Of a stretch of 17,535 nucleotides of DNA, positions 5,736 through 13,200 are shown piece after piece. The DNA comes from HGM04593 sp045636125. GTDB lineage: Bacteria; Bacteroidota; Bacteroidia; Bacteroidales; Bacteroidaceae. Under the pieces are notes generated by a model. It saw nothing but the letters and a program-made list of their open reading frames with translations. It searched no databases and was not told the origin of the DNA. The DNA is taken from positions 1-17,535 of the forward strand of contig JAZTWX010000022.1 in assembly GCA_045636125.1 (NCBI GenBank), read 5' to 3'. Position 1 is the stretch's first letter. Each line of letters opens with the position of its first letter. The translations under genes were made by a program, and so were the position numbers.

Positions 5736-6577
5736 ACTGTAAGGTTGTGTCCGGTGAACAGCATTGCGAGTATTATTCCTCCCAAAATAATTCTGTACCA
5801 ACCGAAGGCTTTGAATCCGTATTTAGTAACAAAGTTTATAAAGAATTTTATGGCAAGCAACGCAACGGCAAAGGCCACAACGTTGCCCACGATGAGCGTG
5901 CCCAGGTTGTCCATTATTATTTGCGCTCCCTGCGGTTCCATAAATATCTTCAGCAGCTTGAAAAGTGTTGCCGCGAACATTGTGGGCACTGCGAGGAAGA
6001 ACGAGAACTCGGCTGCAGCCTTGCGTGTGAGTTTCTGCGACATACCGCCCACAATGGTTGCCATTGAGCGCGACACGCCGGGAATCATTGAGATGCACTG
6101 GAAAAGACCGATGCTGAACGCGCGTTTCTCGTTGAGGGGTGTTGCTTCGCTGCCCTTGTTGAAAATCTTGTCGCAGAAGAGCATGAACACACCGCCAATA
6201 ATGAGCGAGGTGGCGACAACTGCAACGCTCTCGAGCATTTCGTCTATAATGTCGTTGAAGAGCAGGCCGAGCACCGCTGCGGGGATAAAGGCAACCAAAA
6301 GCTTCCAGTAGAAGTCGTACTTGTGCAGGAAACGTTTGAGCGGGGTTGCGCCGTCGGGGGCGGGAGTGTGGTTGAGTTTGAAGAAGCGTTTCCAGTAGAG
6401 CACTACCACCGAAAGTATTGCGCCGAACTGTATTATAAAGGTAAAAGCCTTCACAAATTCACTGCTCTCAACGCCCAGGATATTCTGGGTAATAATCATA
6501 TGGCCGGTCGACGACACGGGCAGAAACTCGGTCAATCCCTCGACAATTGCTATTATTATTGTGTCGAAAATTGTCAT
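5732..6577 (-). CDS. uppP: Undecaprenyl-diphosphatase UppP (BacA)
   Basis: UppP removes a phosphate from undecaprenyl diphosphate, recycling the lipid carrier for peptidoglycan and surface polysaccharide synthesis at the inner membrane. The 281-aa protein is almost entirely hydrophobic helices and carries both family signatures, EGLTEFLPVSSTGH (13-26) and PGVSRSMATIVGG (166-178). Start ATG 6577-6575 gives the standard N-terminus (MTIFDTIIIAIVEGLTEF). It follows the DUF3098 gene by 6 nt and overlaps truB, so it belongs to the same transcript. Confidence 0.97.
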   Translation of the reverse strand: MTIFDTIIIAIVEGLTEFLPVSSTGHMIITQNILGVESSEFVKAFTFIIQFGAILSVVVLYWKRFFKLNHTPAPDGATPLKRFLHKYDFYWKLLVAFIPAAVLGLLFNDIIDEMLESVAVVATSLIIGGVFMLFCDKIFNKGSEATPLNEKRAFSIGLFQCISMIPGVSRSMATIVGGMSQKLTRKAAAEFSFFLAVPTMFAATLFKLLKIFMEPQGAQIIMDNLGTLIVGNVVAFAVALLAIKFFINFVTKYGFKAFGWYRIILGGIILAMLFTGHNLTV

Positions 6578-6583
6578 AATGGT

Positions 6584-6808
6584 CTATTTTTTTGTTTTGT
6601 GTATAATTGCATAAATTACAAAAAGGAAGCCTGCAAAGCACACTGTGGGTGCAACCTTTATTCGTCTGACACTGAATATGTCGGGCTCAAAATGTGTCTC
6701 GGTGCTTCCGGGGCCGCACATAAGGATTATTCCTGCAATAATTATAACCACCCCGACAAGGAGCAGAATGTAGTTTGTCTTTCCGAACGCGAATTTCTGT
6801 TTATCCAT
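6584..6808 (-). CDS. DUF3098 small membrane protein
   Basis: This 74-aa protein belongs to DUF3098, a short Bacteroidetes family regularly found next to ftsX and uppP. It has a polar N-terminus (MDKQKFAFGKTNY) and two hydrophobic segments (about 13-32 and 51-68). The loop between them contains ETHFEPDIFSVRRIKVAPT, the family's most conserved part. Position between ftsX (15 nt) and uppP (6 nt) suggests a link to division or the envelope, but no activity is known. Confidence 0.9.
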   Translation of the reverse strand: MDKQKFAFGKTNYILLLVGVVIIIAGIILMCGPGSTETHFEPDIFSVRRIKVAPTVCFAGFLFVIYAIIHKTKK

Positions 6809-6823
6809 TTTCTTTCTTAGTTG

Positions 6824-7684
6824 TTATATGAAATAAAGGTCGTTGCTGCGCATACGCAGGAAACGGTTCACCGAAGAGTAGGCGCACAGCACGCAAATTA
6901 CAATTCCAAAAAGTGTTACGCCTGCAGCTACTGCTGCAAGGTGCGTTGTGGGCAGGATAGTGAGTACTGCGGGCTCTTCGCACCACACTATATATATGCC
7001 ACCGGCAAGGAGCAGGTTGGCCAGAATGGCCGAAAACAGGCCAATCTTGAAGTTGTGCATAATGAACGGGTAGCGTATGAAACCCCAGGTTGCGCCCACA
7101 AGCTTCATTGTGTGCAACAGGAACCTTTTTGAATATATCGACAGCCTCACAAGGTTACCTATGAGCGACCACGCAATGAGTGTGAGCAGCACAAGGAGTA
7201 CAGCCATTGCAAAGCCTATTTTTTTTATGTTGCTGTTTACCGATTCCATAAGGTCGCGTTGGTAGATAATCTCCTTCACGCCGCGGCTCTTTGCGAGCTC
7301 CTTCTCTATTTGTGCAACGCTGCCGTTGTTGGCAAAATCGTTCTTGAGCATAATCTCCACCGAAGCTTCGTAGGGGTTGTAGCCGAGGAACTCGGTGGGG
7401 TCGGTACCCAGCTCTTTCTTCTGCTCTTCGAGCACCTCCTCGCGCGAAATGTAACGGCTCTTCTGAACGTAGCGTTTCTTGTCCACGGTGGCCTTGAATT
7501 TGAGAATGTCGGCCTCGCTCAGCTCATTGCTCATAACAACCGACAGCGCAATGTTCTGCCTTACGTGTTTCGACAGCGAGTCGGCTGCCACGAACATCAG
7601 CCCTATTGTGCCCAGCAACATAAGCACAAGAGTGGTGCTTATGTAAACGCTTATGGTCTGTACCTTAAAAATGGGTTTGCTCAT
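6824..7684 (-). CDS. ftsX: Cell-division protein FtsX
   Basis: FtsX is the membrane half of the FtsEX ABC-type complex, which couples division to peptidoglycan hydrolase activation. The 286-aa protein has the right topology: a first membrane helix (about 14-34), a large periplasmic domain (35-152, with ISREEVLEEQKKELG and LGYNPYEASVEI), then three helices (156-178, 213-234, 247-270). The conserved LVRLSIYSKRFLLHTMKLVGATWGFI region (178-203) lies between helices 2 and 3. FtsE is not in the window, as is common in this phylum where the two genes are separate. Its ATG overlaps the preceding methyltransferase stop (ATGA, 7684-7681). Confidence 0.95.
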   Translation of the reverse strand: MSKPIFKVQTISVYISTTLVLMLLGTIGLMFVAADSLSKHVRQNIALSVVMSNELSEADILKFKATVDKKRYVQKSRYISREEVLEEQKKELGTDPTEFLGYNPYEASVEIMLKNDFANNGSVAQIEKELAKSRGVKEIIYQRDLMESVNSNIKKIGFAMAVLLVLLTLIAWSLIGNLVRLSIYSKRFLLHTMKLVGATWGFIRYPFIMHNFKIGLFSAILANLLLAGGIYIVWCEEPAVLTILPTTHLAAVAAGVTLFGIVICVLCAYSSVNRFLRMRSNDLYFI

Positions 7685-8580
7685 TTTCTTTTTCTAAAAA
7701 CGTATATTATGGAGCTGCTTGCGCTGCACTTTTCGAGCGTTGCGCAAAAGCCCGTAAATCCTCTCCACAGGCCACGCAGCAATTGCAGGCGTGAGCCTTT
7801 GTATTTTTCGCTCAACATTGAAATGTAGAACCCGTCGAGCAGCATAGGGTACTGGCGCTCGAGTATGAACCCGTGTTTTTCGCCCAGCCTCATAATTGTG
7901 CTTGGAGTGAAATGCCACAGGTGGCGCGGCACGTCGTACGCTGCCCAGTTGCTGCCGTAGTGGCGTGCGTCGTGCGACTTGCAGTTGGGCACAGCAATAA
8001 TTGCGATGCCGCTCTCGTCGAGAATGCGGTGCATCTCCTGCCAAAATGCATCGAGCTGCTGAATGTGCTCCATTACGTGCCACAGGGTAACAACATCGAC
8101 CGAGTGTGTTTCAATGTTCTTTAGTTCATCCTCGGGGAAAAGCTCAAAACCGTAGTTCGCCTTTGAAAAGTCGCGCGCTTCGGGGCTCTTTTCAATTGCG
8201 GTGACGTTCCACCCTTTTTTGTGCATTGCGCGGGCAAAAAAGCCTGTTCCTGCGCCGTAGTCCACAATGCGGCCGTTCTGCAGAAGGGTGAGCTTCTTCA
8301 CAAGTGATGTCTTGTGGCGCAACATTATTTCGCGTGCAACGTGGTAGAGCTTGTTCACAAGCCCCTTGCTTGTGTTGCTGTGTGAAATGTAGCTGCTCGA
8401 TTGGTAGTAGGGGGCAATCTCCTTTTCGTCGGGGATATTCTGCGTGAACACGAACCCACACTCGCTGCACTCGAATATGTCGAACGTTTCGCCTGTTGCA
8501 AAGTGATCCTTGCAGGCGAAGCGCTTGCCCGTGCTGTTGCTGCCGCACATAGGGCATTTGTCGTGGGTTATTATATTCAT
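7681..8580 (-). CDS. Class I SAM-dependent methyltransferase with N-terminal zinc-ribbon-like cysteines
   Basis: The 299-aa protein opens with two CxxC pairs (C9/C12 and C38/C41) that look like a zinc ribbon. A Methyltransf_23-type domain follows, with SAM loop IVDYGAGTGFFARAMHKKG (105-123), acidic E130 at the end of strand 2 and a DVVTLWHVMEHIQQLD motif. A C-terminal part (KSHDARHYGSNWAAYDVPRHLWHF) matches family members placed near lipopolysaccharide, polysaccharide and quinone pathways. The substrate is unknown. It is the first gene of the seven-gene ftsX-folK unit and overlaps ftsX by 4 bp. A promoter candidate lies about 50 nt upstream. Confidence 0.88.
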   Translation of the reverse strand: MNIITHDKCPMCGSNSTGKRFACKDHFATGETFDIFECSECGFVFTQNIPDEKEIAPYYQSSSYISHSNTSKGLVNKLYHVAREIMLRHKTSLVKKLTLLQNGRIVDYGAGTGFFARAMHKKGWNVTAIEKSPEARDFSKANYGFELFPEDELKNIETHSVDVVTLWHVMEHIQQLDAFWQEMHRILDESGIAIIAVPNCKSHDARHYGSNWAAYDVPRHLWHFTPSTIMRLGEKHGFILERQYPMLLDGFYISMLSEKYKGSRLQLLRGLWRGFTGFCATLEKCSASSSIIYVFRKRK

Positions 8581-8631
8581 TGTTTTTCTCCTCGTTGCTT
8601 GCGAAAAAGCGCAATTCTCCTAAACTCGTTA

Positions 8632-8639
8632 CAAAAATA
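8632..8639 (-). promoter_or_regulatory. Probable -7 box for the seven-gene ftsX-folK unit
   Basis: TATTTTTG on the minus strand (8639-8632) fits TAnnTTTG, with an AT-rich region upstream. Expected transcription start is near 8624, about 44 nt before the first ATG. No clear -33 TTTG is seen at the right distance, so this is moderately supported. Confidence 0.45.
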
Positions 8640-8734
8640 TATTATTTAGAGTAAAAATGTTCCGCTTTTTTGAAGTTTTACCTGTTTATATTCAAAAATT
8701 ACATTTTTTAACACTTAAAACGAGGGTTAAACAG

Positions 8735-8742
8735 TAATTTTG
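8735..8742 (+). promoter_or_regulatory. -7 box of the pspC promoter
   Basis: TAATTTTG (8735-8742) matches the Bacteroidetes -7 consensus. A TTG codon that could open a longer reading frame lies inside this box (8740-8742), so the transcript must start after it. This supports the ATG at 8782 as the real start. The -33 element is weak (TTAAAA near 8714). Confidence 0.55.
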
Positions 8743-8781
8743 CCGAAAACAATAATTGTTCAACACAAAATAAAAACGAAA

Positions 8782-8964
8782 ATGGGAAAATTGTACCGTT
8801 CAAGCGATAGAGTTATCGCAGGTGTTTGCGCAGGTCTTGCCGAGGAGTTTAATCTTGATACAAAGATTGTTCGCATTGTAACAGTGGTTGCAGCGTTGCT
8901 TCTTTGTGGTGCTGTTGCAATTGCTTACTTGATTCTCGCTCTTATTCTTCCTGTGAAGAAATAA
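8782..8964 (+). CDS. PspC-domain small membrane protein
   Basis: From the ATG at 8782 this is a 60-aa protein consisting of a single PspC domain. KLYRSSDRVIAGVCAGLAEE (3-22) is the diagnostic N-terminal part and a hydrophobic helix (about 31-56) follows. PspC-type proteins sit in the inner membrane and are linked to envelope stress responses, though in Bacteroidetes the role of these stand-alone short forms is not established. It is transcribed alone, divergently from the ftsX unit and convergently with miaB, and ends 19 nt before a strong bidirectional terminator. Confidence 0.9.
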   Translation: MGKLYRSSDRVIAGVCAGLAEEFNLDTKIVRIVTVVAALLLCGAVAIAYLILALILPVKK

Positions 8965-8983
8965 GTAACATCTCAGCGTAGAT

Positions 8984-9017
8984 AAAAAATGCAAGCCTTC
9001 CGGGGCTTGCATTTTTT
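8984..9017. terminator. Bidirectional terminator between pspC and miaB
   Basis: A 14-bp perfect stem (8984-8997 with 9004-9017, GCAAGCC/GGCTTGC core) surrounds a 6-nt loop. Runs of A on the left and T on the right give a U-tract on either strand. It serves the convergent pspC (plus) and miaB (minus) genes. Confidence 0.9.
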
Positions 9018-9043
9018 TATATGTTTTATCGATTTTTGCTGTA

Positions 9044-10369
9044 TTAATCGACAATTTCTCCAAGCAGGGTGGCTGCTGTTGAGTCGTTTATCTTCACTTT
9101 TACAAAATCTCCAATCTTGTATCCCTTGCGGTCGAAAACGGCTGTGCGGTTCTGCTCGGTGCGGCCGAAGAACTGCTCCTTTGAACGCTTTGAAACACCC
9201 TCGATGAGCACTTCGTATGTTTGGCCTATACACTTTTTATTGTTGTCGGCCGAACATTGCTGCTGCAAAGCGATAATCTCATTGAGGCGGCGCACCTTCT
9301 CCTTGTCGTCGATGTCGTCCTTCATATGTTTGCTGGCAAAAGTACCGGGGCGTTCGGAATATTTGAACATAAACGCTGCATCGTAAGAGCAGTAGCGCAT
9401 AAGCGAGAGTGTCTGCTGGTGGTCCTCCTCGGTCTCGCCGCAGAAACCGGCAATAATGTCGGTGGAAAGGCCGCAATCGGGCACAATGGTGCGTATTGCT
9501 TCAATGCGCGAAAGGTACCACTCGCGGGTGTATTTGCGGTTCATTGCCTTGAGCATTGTGCTGCTTCCGCTCTGCACGGGAAGGTGTATGCTACGGCACA
9601 CGTTGGGCTCCTCGGCTATCACGCGCAAGGTGTCGTCGCTCATATCTTTGGGGTGCGATGTTGTGAAGCGTATGCGTGTTGCGGGTGCGTGGCGTGCCAC
9701 ACGGCGCAGTAGCTCGGGGAAGGTGATGCACTCGCCGTTCTCTCCCTCGAATCTGTAGGAATTCACATTCTGTCCCAGCAATATAATCTCCTTGAAACCT
9801 TTTGCCACAAGGTCGTCGACCTCGTTAAGGATGCTCTGTATGTCGCGGCTACGCTCGCGGCCACGGGTGTAGGGCACTACGCAATAGTGGCAGAAGTTGT
9901 TGCAACCGCGCATAATGGAAATGTATCCCGACACGTTGCCGCTGCAGATGCGCATAGGGATTACATCGCGGTAGGTCTCGGTTGTCGACAGTTCTATGTT
10001 CATTGCAGCGTGTCCCATTTCGGCCTCGGCAATGAGCTGGGGCAGTGAAAGGTAGGCGTCGGGGCCTGCCACAATGTTCACGCGGTATTTCTCTATGAGC
10101 TCCTCTTTCACGCGCTCGGCCATACATCCCACCACGCCGACGAGGGTGTCTTTCCCGCGGCGCATCGCGTTCAGTTGGTCCAGGCGGCCGTAAATCTTCT
10201 GCTCGGCATTGTCGCGTATGGAACAGGTGTTGAGCAGAATGAGCTTGGCCTCGCCAATCTCCTGCGTAACCTCGTAGCCTGCAATCTTGAGTATTGAGCC
10301 TATTACCTCGCTGTCGGCCACGTTCATCTGGCAGCCGTATGTTTCAATGAAGAGTTTCTTGTTTTCCAC
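9044..10369 (-). CDS. miaB: tRNA-2-methylthio-N6-dimethylallyladenosine synthase MiaB
   Basis: MiaB is a radical-SAM methylthiotransferase that makes ms2i6A at position 37 of tRNAs. The 441-aa protein has the three domains in order. The N-terminal UPF0004 domain holds auxiliary-cluster cysteines C13 (YGCQMN), C49 (LNTCSIR) and C82 (VGCMAE). The radical-SAM core has C156, C160 and C163 in MRGCNNFCHYCVVPYTRGRE. A C-terminal TRAM domain (about 375-438) follows. The YGCQMNVADSE start and the length favour MiaB over RimO or MtaB. It is a single gene with its own promoter (TATCTTCG, 10402-10395) and ends at the shared terminator. Confidence 0.97.
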   Translation of the reverse strand: MENKKLFIETYGCQMNVADSEVIGSILKIAGYEVTQEIGEAKLILLNTCSIRDNAEQKIYGRLDQLNAMRRGKDTLVGVVGCMAERVKEELIEKYRVNIVAGPDAYLSLPQLIAEAEMGHAAMNIELSTTETYRDVIPMRICSGNVSGYISIMRGCNNFCHYCVVPYTRGRERSRDIQSILNEVDDLVAKGFKEIILLGQNVNSYRFEGENGECITFPELLRRVARHAPATRIRFTTSHPKDMSDDTLRVIAEEPNVCRSIHLPVQSGSSTMLKAMNRKYTREWYLSRIEAIRTIVPDCGLSTDIIAGFCGETEEDHQQTLSLMRYCSYDAAFMFKYSERPGTFASKHMKDDIDDKEKVRRLNEIIALQQQCSADNNKKCIGQTYEVLIEGVSKRSKEQFFGRTEQNRTAVFDRKGYKIGDFVKVKINDSTAATLLGEIVD

Positions 10370-10394
10370 TTTTACGGGTTTTTGTAATTTGGCA

Positions 10395-10402
10395 CGAAGA
10401 TA
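10395..10402 (-). promoter_or_regulatory. Probable -7 box of the miaB promoter
   Basis: TATCTTCG on the minus strand (10402-10395) is one base from TAnnTTTG and lies about 26 nt before the miaB ATG. A TTG about 22 nt upstream of the box may be the -33 element. The same octamer occurs in front of dnaG. Confidence 0.5.
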
Positions 10403-10494
10403 GTGAGAAAAACGGAAATATCGGCAAAAAAGCGGCTGCTATTCGCAGTGCGTGTAATATAAATTATATTTTAAGTAATATTGTATGTTTTAAT

Positions 10495-10526
10495 TTTGAA
10501 AGTTTTTAGGATTTACTCTATCTTTG
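10495..10526 (+). promoter_or_regulatory. Strong Bacteroidetes-type promoter of the glycosyltransferase-folE unit
   Basis: TTTG (10495-10498), a 20-nt spacer and TATCTTTG (10519-10526) match the Bacteroidetes -33/-7 promoter consensus. Expected start of transcription is near 10533, about 40 nt before the chosen ATG at 10576. It probably drives the plus-strand unit that ends with folE. Confidence 0.75.
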
Positions 10527-10575
10527 TAACAAACGACACTCTGTGCAGTTGTGCGGGGTGCATAAAAAACAATTT

Positions 10576-11316
10576 ATGAAGAGCGACAGCGTAATAATTA
10601 TTCCCACATACAACGAGAAGGAGAACATTGAAAAGATGATTCGCGCTCTTATTGCCCTTGAGCACGCGTTCGACGTGCTTGTAGTGGACGACGGCTCGCC
10701 CGACGGCACTGCAGCAATTGTGAAGTCGATGCAGGCGGTCTTTCCCGGCAGAGTGCACATACTGGAGCGTGAGGGTAAGCTGGGGCTGGGAACGGCCTAC
10801 ATCGCGGGCTTCAAATGGGCCTTGCAGCAGGGCTATGATTACATTTTTGAGATGGATGCCGACTTTTCGCACAACCCCGCCGATGTTCCCCTGCTTTACA
10901 AGGCTTGCGCCGAGGAGGGTTACGACCTCTCGATAGGTAGCCGCTATGTGACGGGTGTGAACGTTGTGAACTGGCCTATGGGGCGCGTGCTTATGTCTTA
11001 TTTCGCGTCGAAATATGTGCGCTTTATCACCCGCATCCCGGTGTACGACACCACGGCGGGTTTCAACTGCTATCGTCGCAAGGTGCTCGAGACAATAGAC
11101 CTCGACTCTATACGCTTCAAAGGGTATGCCTTCCAGATAGAGATGAAATTCACCACCCACAAGTGCGGGTTCAAAATAAAGGAGGTGCCTGTGATTTTTG
11201 TTAACCGTGTGCTTGGAACATCGAAGATGAGCGGCGGAATATTCAGCGAGGCGCTTTTTGGTGTAGTGAAGCTGAAAGTGGGCAGCTGGTTCAAGAAATA
11301 CCCTAAATGCAATTGA
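10576..11316 (+). CDS. Polyprenol-phosphate mannosyltransferase-type GT2 glycosyltransferase
   Basis: This 246-aa protein is a GT2 glycosyltransferase of the DPM1-like branch, which transfers a sugar (typically mannose from GDP-mannose) to a polyprenyl phosphate. Visible motifs are IIIPTYNEKENI (7-18), VVDDGSPDGT (36-45), LGLGTAYIAGFKWAL (69-83), the metal-binding EMDADFSHNP (92-101) and YDTTAGFNCYRR. It lacks C-terminal membrane helices, so it is the single-domain form acting at the membrane surface. I choose ATG 10576, where the conserved N-terminus starts. An upstream in-frame ATG at 10543 would add 11 residues not expected in the family. The sugar donor cannot be told from sequence. Confidence 0.9.
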   Translation: MKSDSVIIIPTYNEKENIEKMIRALIALEHAFDVLVVDDGSPDGTAAIVKSMQAVFPGRVHILEREGKLGLGTAYIAGFKWALQQGYDYIFEMDADFSHNPADVPLLYKACAEEGYDLSIGSRYVTGVNVVNWPMGRVLMSYFASKYVRFITRIPVYDTTAGFNCYRRKVLETIDLDSIRFKGYAFQIEMKFTTHKCGFKIKEVPVIFVNRVLGTSKMSGGIFSEALFGVVKLKVGSWFKKYPKCN

Positions 11317-11341
11317 AAACCGAAGAATTAAGGAATATACA

Positions 11342-11884
11342 ATGAACGATACAAACAAAGAATTTGAAAAAGTGCTGGCCGTGTGCCGTGAGTTGTTCGG
11401 CAAGAAACTCTACGACTACGGAGCATCGTGGCGCATAATGCGTCCCGAATCGCTTACCGACCAGATATTCATTAAGGCGAAACGCATACGCACCCTTGAA
11501 ACAGGTGCCGAAAATCTGGTGGGCGAGGATATAAACTCCGAACTCATAGGCATTGTGAACTACGGTATTATTGCCCTTGTTCAGCTCGACCTGGGCTTTG
11601 CCGATTTCTGCGACCTCACCCCCGATGAGGCTATGGAAATGTACGACCGCAAGGCGCAGACAACCCTCGAACTTATGAAAAAGAAGAACCACGACTATAA
11701 CGAGGCGTGGAGGGGGATGCGCACAACTTCGTACACCGACCTTATCCTCACCAAAATCTGGCGTACAAAACAGATTGAGGAGCTGAAGGGCGAAACAAAA
11801 GTGTCGGAGGGTGTCGATGCCAACTATATGGATATGATAAACTACGCGGTGTTCGGTCTTATAAAGAATGGTATCGCCGACTAA
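11342..11884 (+). CDS. Protein with two tandem DUF1599 domains
   Basis: The 180-aa protein is an internal duplication of the DUF1599 domain (also called nucleotide-modification-associated domain 1). KKLYDYGASWRIMRPESLTD (21-40) is repeated as KKNHDYNEAWRGMRTTSYTD (114-133), and ELIGIVNYGIIALV (67-80) as DMINYAVFGLI (164-174). Spacing between equivalent residues is 93-94. Conserved DY, W, MR and TD positions are kept in both copies. Family function is unproven; comparative work linked the domain to phage nucleotide modification, but a cellular gene in this setting may do something else. It lies 25 nt after the glycosyltransferase gene and overlaps the next gene. Confidence 0.88.
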   Translation: MNDTNKEFEKVLAVCRELFGKKLYDYGASWRIMRPESLTDQIFIKAKRIRTLETGAENLVGEDINSELIGIVNYGIIALVQLDLGFADFCDLTPDEAMEMYDRKAQTTLELMKKKNHDYNEAWRGMRTTSYTDLILTKIWRTKQIEELKGETKVSEGVDANYMDMINYAVFGLIKNGIAD

Positions 11885-13166
11885 AAAAATATTGCTTCTG
11901 ACGTTGCTCACGAACGCTTGTCGCGTGCTCTTGGCAATAGTGTTTATGGTGTCGGGCTTTGTGAAGGCTGTCGACCCTGTGGGCTTTTGCCACAAGCTGC
12001 AGGATTATGCCGATGCGTTCGGTGTGGCCTTGTTCTCGCCCTCCTGGTTGCAGGTGGTGGCAGTGCTGCTTGTGGCGGCAGAGTTTGTAGCGGGCTTTTT
12101 CCTGCTTGTGGGTGTGTATCGCAGGCTTGTGACAACGGCGGTCTTTGCAATGCTGCTTGTCTACACGCCGCTCACGCTTTACATTGCGCTAGAGAACCCC
12201 GTGCCCGACTGTGGCTGTTTCGGCAGCGCCTTGCAGTTGAGCAACTGGGAAACATTCGGCAAGAATGTTGTGCTGCTGCTGGCATCGCTTTTGCTATGTG
12301 TAAAGGGCGCGCTCTTCAGGAGCAGGGTGAGCAGCCGTAACCGCTGGATGGCGGCGATATTTGCATTTTTCTATATTGCGTTGCTGCAATATATGAGTAT
12401 AATGCACCTGCCGGTGATTGATTTCGGCCCATTTGCGCCGGGAGTAAACCTGCGCGAAGCGGTCGTTGACCACCCCTCGGTGCACTCCGTGGTGGGGGTG
12501 TACGAAAAGGATGGTGAGCAGCGCGATTTTGACACCAATGAATTGCCCGACAGCTTGTGGAGCTTCATAGGCAGCAAAACAAGGCTTGTGAGCCCTGCGC
12601 GTGCGGCAACGGTGAGGGATTTTGCCTTCATCGATCTCTCCACCGACGAAGACTTTGCGGCAGAGATACTTGCCGACACAGGTTATGTGGGCATTCTTGC
12701 TATGGAGTCACTTGCTACGGCCGACGAGAGTCGCGTGGACAAGGTGAACGAGCTTTACGACTTCTGCACCGCTTGCGACATACCTTTCTATGCAGCAACT
12801 GTGTCGGGTGAGGAACTTGTGCAGCTTTGGAAAAAACGCACCGGAGCCGAATATCCCATATATTGGGCCGACGATGTAATGCTTAAGACAATGGTGCGCG
12901 CAAATCCCGGTTTTGTGCTGCTGCACGACGGCCGCGTTGCGGGCAAGTGGAATATGGCCGATGTCCCCTCTGTCGATAATATAGGCTCGGCAGTGGAACT
13001 TTTGGCCGAAAGCAAGGGCTATGTGGCGGCAATGCGCGGTTGGCGCTTCTGGTTGCTGCTCTTTGCCTTGCCTCTTGCTTTTGTGCTGTTTGTGGATATG
13101 TTTGCAGGTGAGAAAAAGGCGGCCGGGAAGGCAGCCGAGGCTCCTGCTGAAAATGAGAATGAGTGA
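11868..13166 (+). CDS. DoxX/MauE-type membrane protein with thioredoxin-like C-terminal domain
   Basis: The 432-aa protein has a DoxX/MauE-like N-terminal half. Its membrane segments lie at about 8-30, 58-82, 88-108, 133-148 and 158-176, with the conserved SGFVKAVDPVGF (29-40) and a PDCGCFG motif (113-119) near the end of the third. A soluble, presumably periplasmic domain (about 205-385) with thioredoxin-like strand order (YVGILAME, PFYAAT, GFVLLHDGRVAGKW) follows, then a last membrane helix (392-411) and a polar tail. Such proteins are thought to handle disulfide or redox chemistry, but activity is unknown. The start ATG 11868 overlaps the DUF1599 gene by 17 nt, and no later start keeps the first helix. 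Confidence 0.85.
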   Translation: MVSPTKKILLLTLLTNACRVLLAIVFMVSGFVKAVDPVGFCHKLQDYADAFGVALFSPSWLQVVAVLLVAAEFVAGFFLLVGVYRRLVTTAVFAMLLVYTPLTLYIALENPVPDCGCFGSALQLSNWETFGKNVVLLLASLLLCVKGALFRSRVSSRNRWMAAIFAFFYIALLQYMSIMHLPVIDFGPFAPGVNLREAVVDHPSVHSVVGVYEKDGEQRDFDTNELPDSLWSFIGSKTRLVSPARAATVRDFAFIDLSTDEDFAAEILADTGYVGILAMESLATADESRVDKVNELYDFCTACDIPFYAATVSGEELVQLWKKRTGAEYPIYWADDVMLKTMVRANPGFVLLHDGRVAGKWNMADVPSVDNIGSAVELLAESKGYVAAMRGWRFWLLLFALPLAFVLFVDMFAGEKKAAGKAAEAPAENENE

Positions 13167-13200
13167 TTTTTTAATATAAACCTTTTAAAATTAAATTAAA

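Noticed and set aside
5736..5801. N-terminal extension of TruB inside uppP
   Set aside because: The extra 22 residues are the antiphase reading of the uppP end and do not resemble TruB. ATG 5735 gives the family start and the ATGA-type overlap.
8740..8781. A longer PspC protein starting at TTG 8740
   Set aside because: The TTG lies inside the -7 promoter box, so it would not be in the transcript, and the family N-terminus begins at the ATG at 8782.
10513..11403. A 296-codon minus-strand frame opposite the glycosyltransferase gene
   Set aside because: It is a shadow of a well-supported GT2 gene, its histidine- and arginine-rich sequence resembles no family, and the opposite strand has a near-perfect promoter.
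12765..12779. CTAC in the DoxX-fusion protein as a thioredoxin active site
   Set aside because: The motif lies at the end of a helix, not after the first strand of the domain, so it is more likely incidental; noted only as something a structure could settle.
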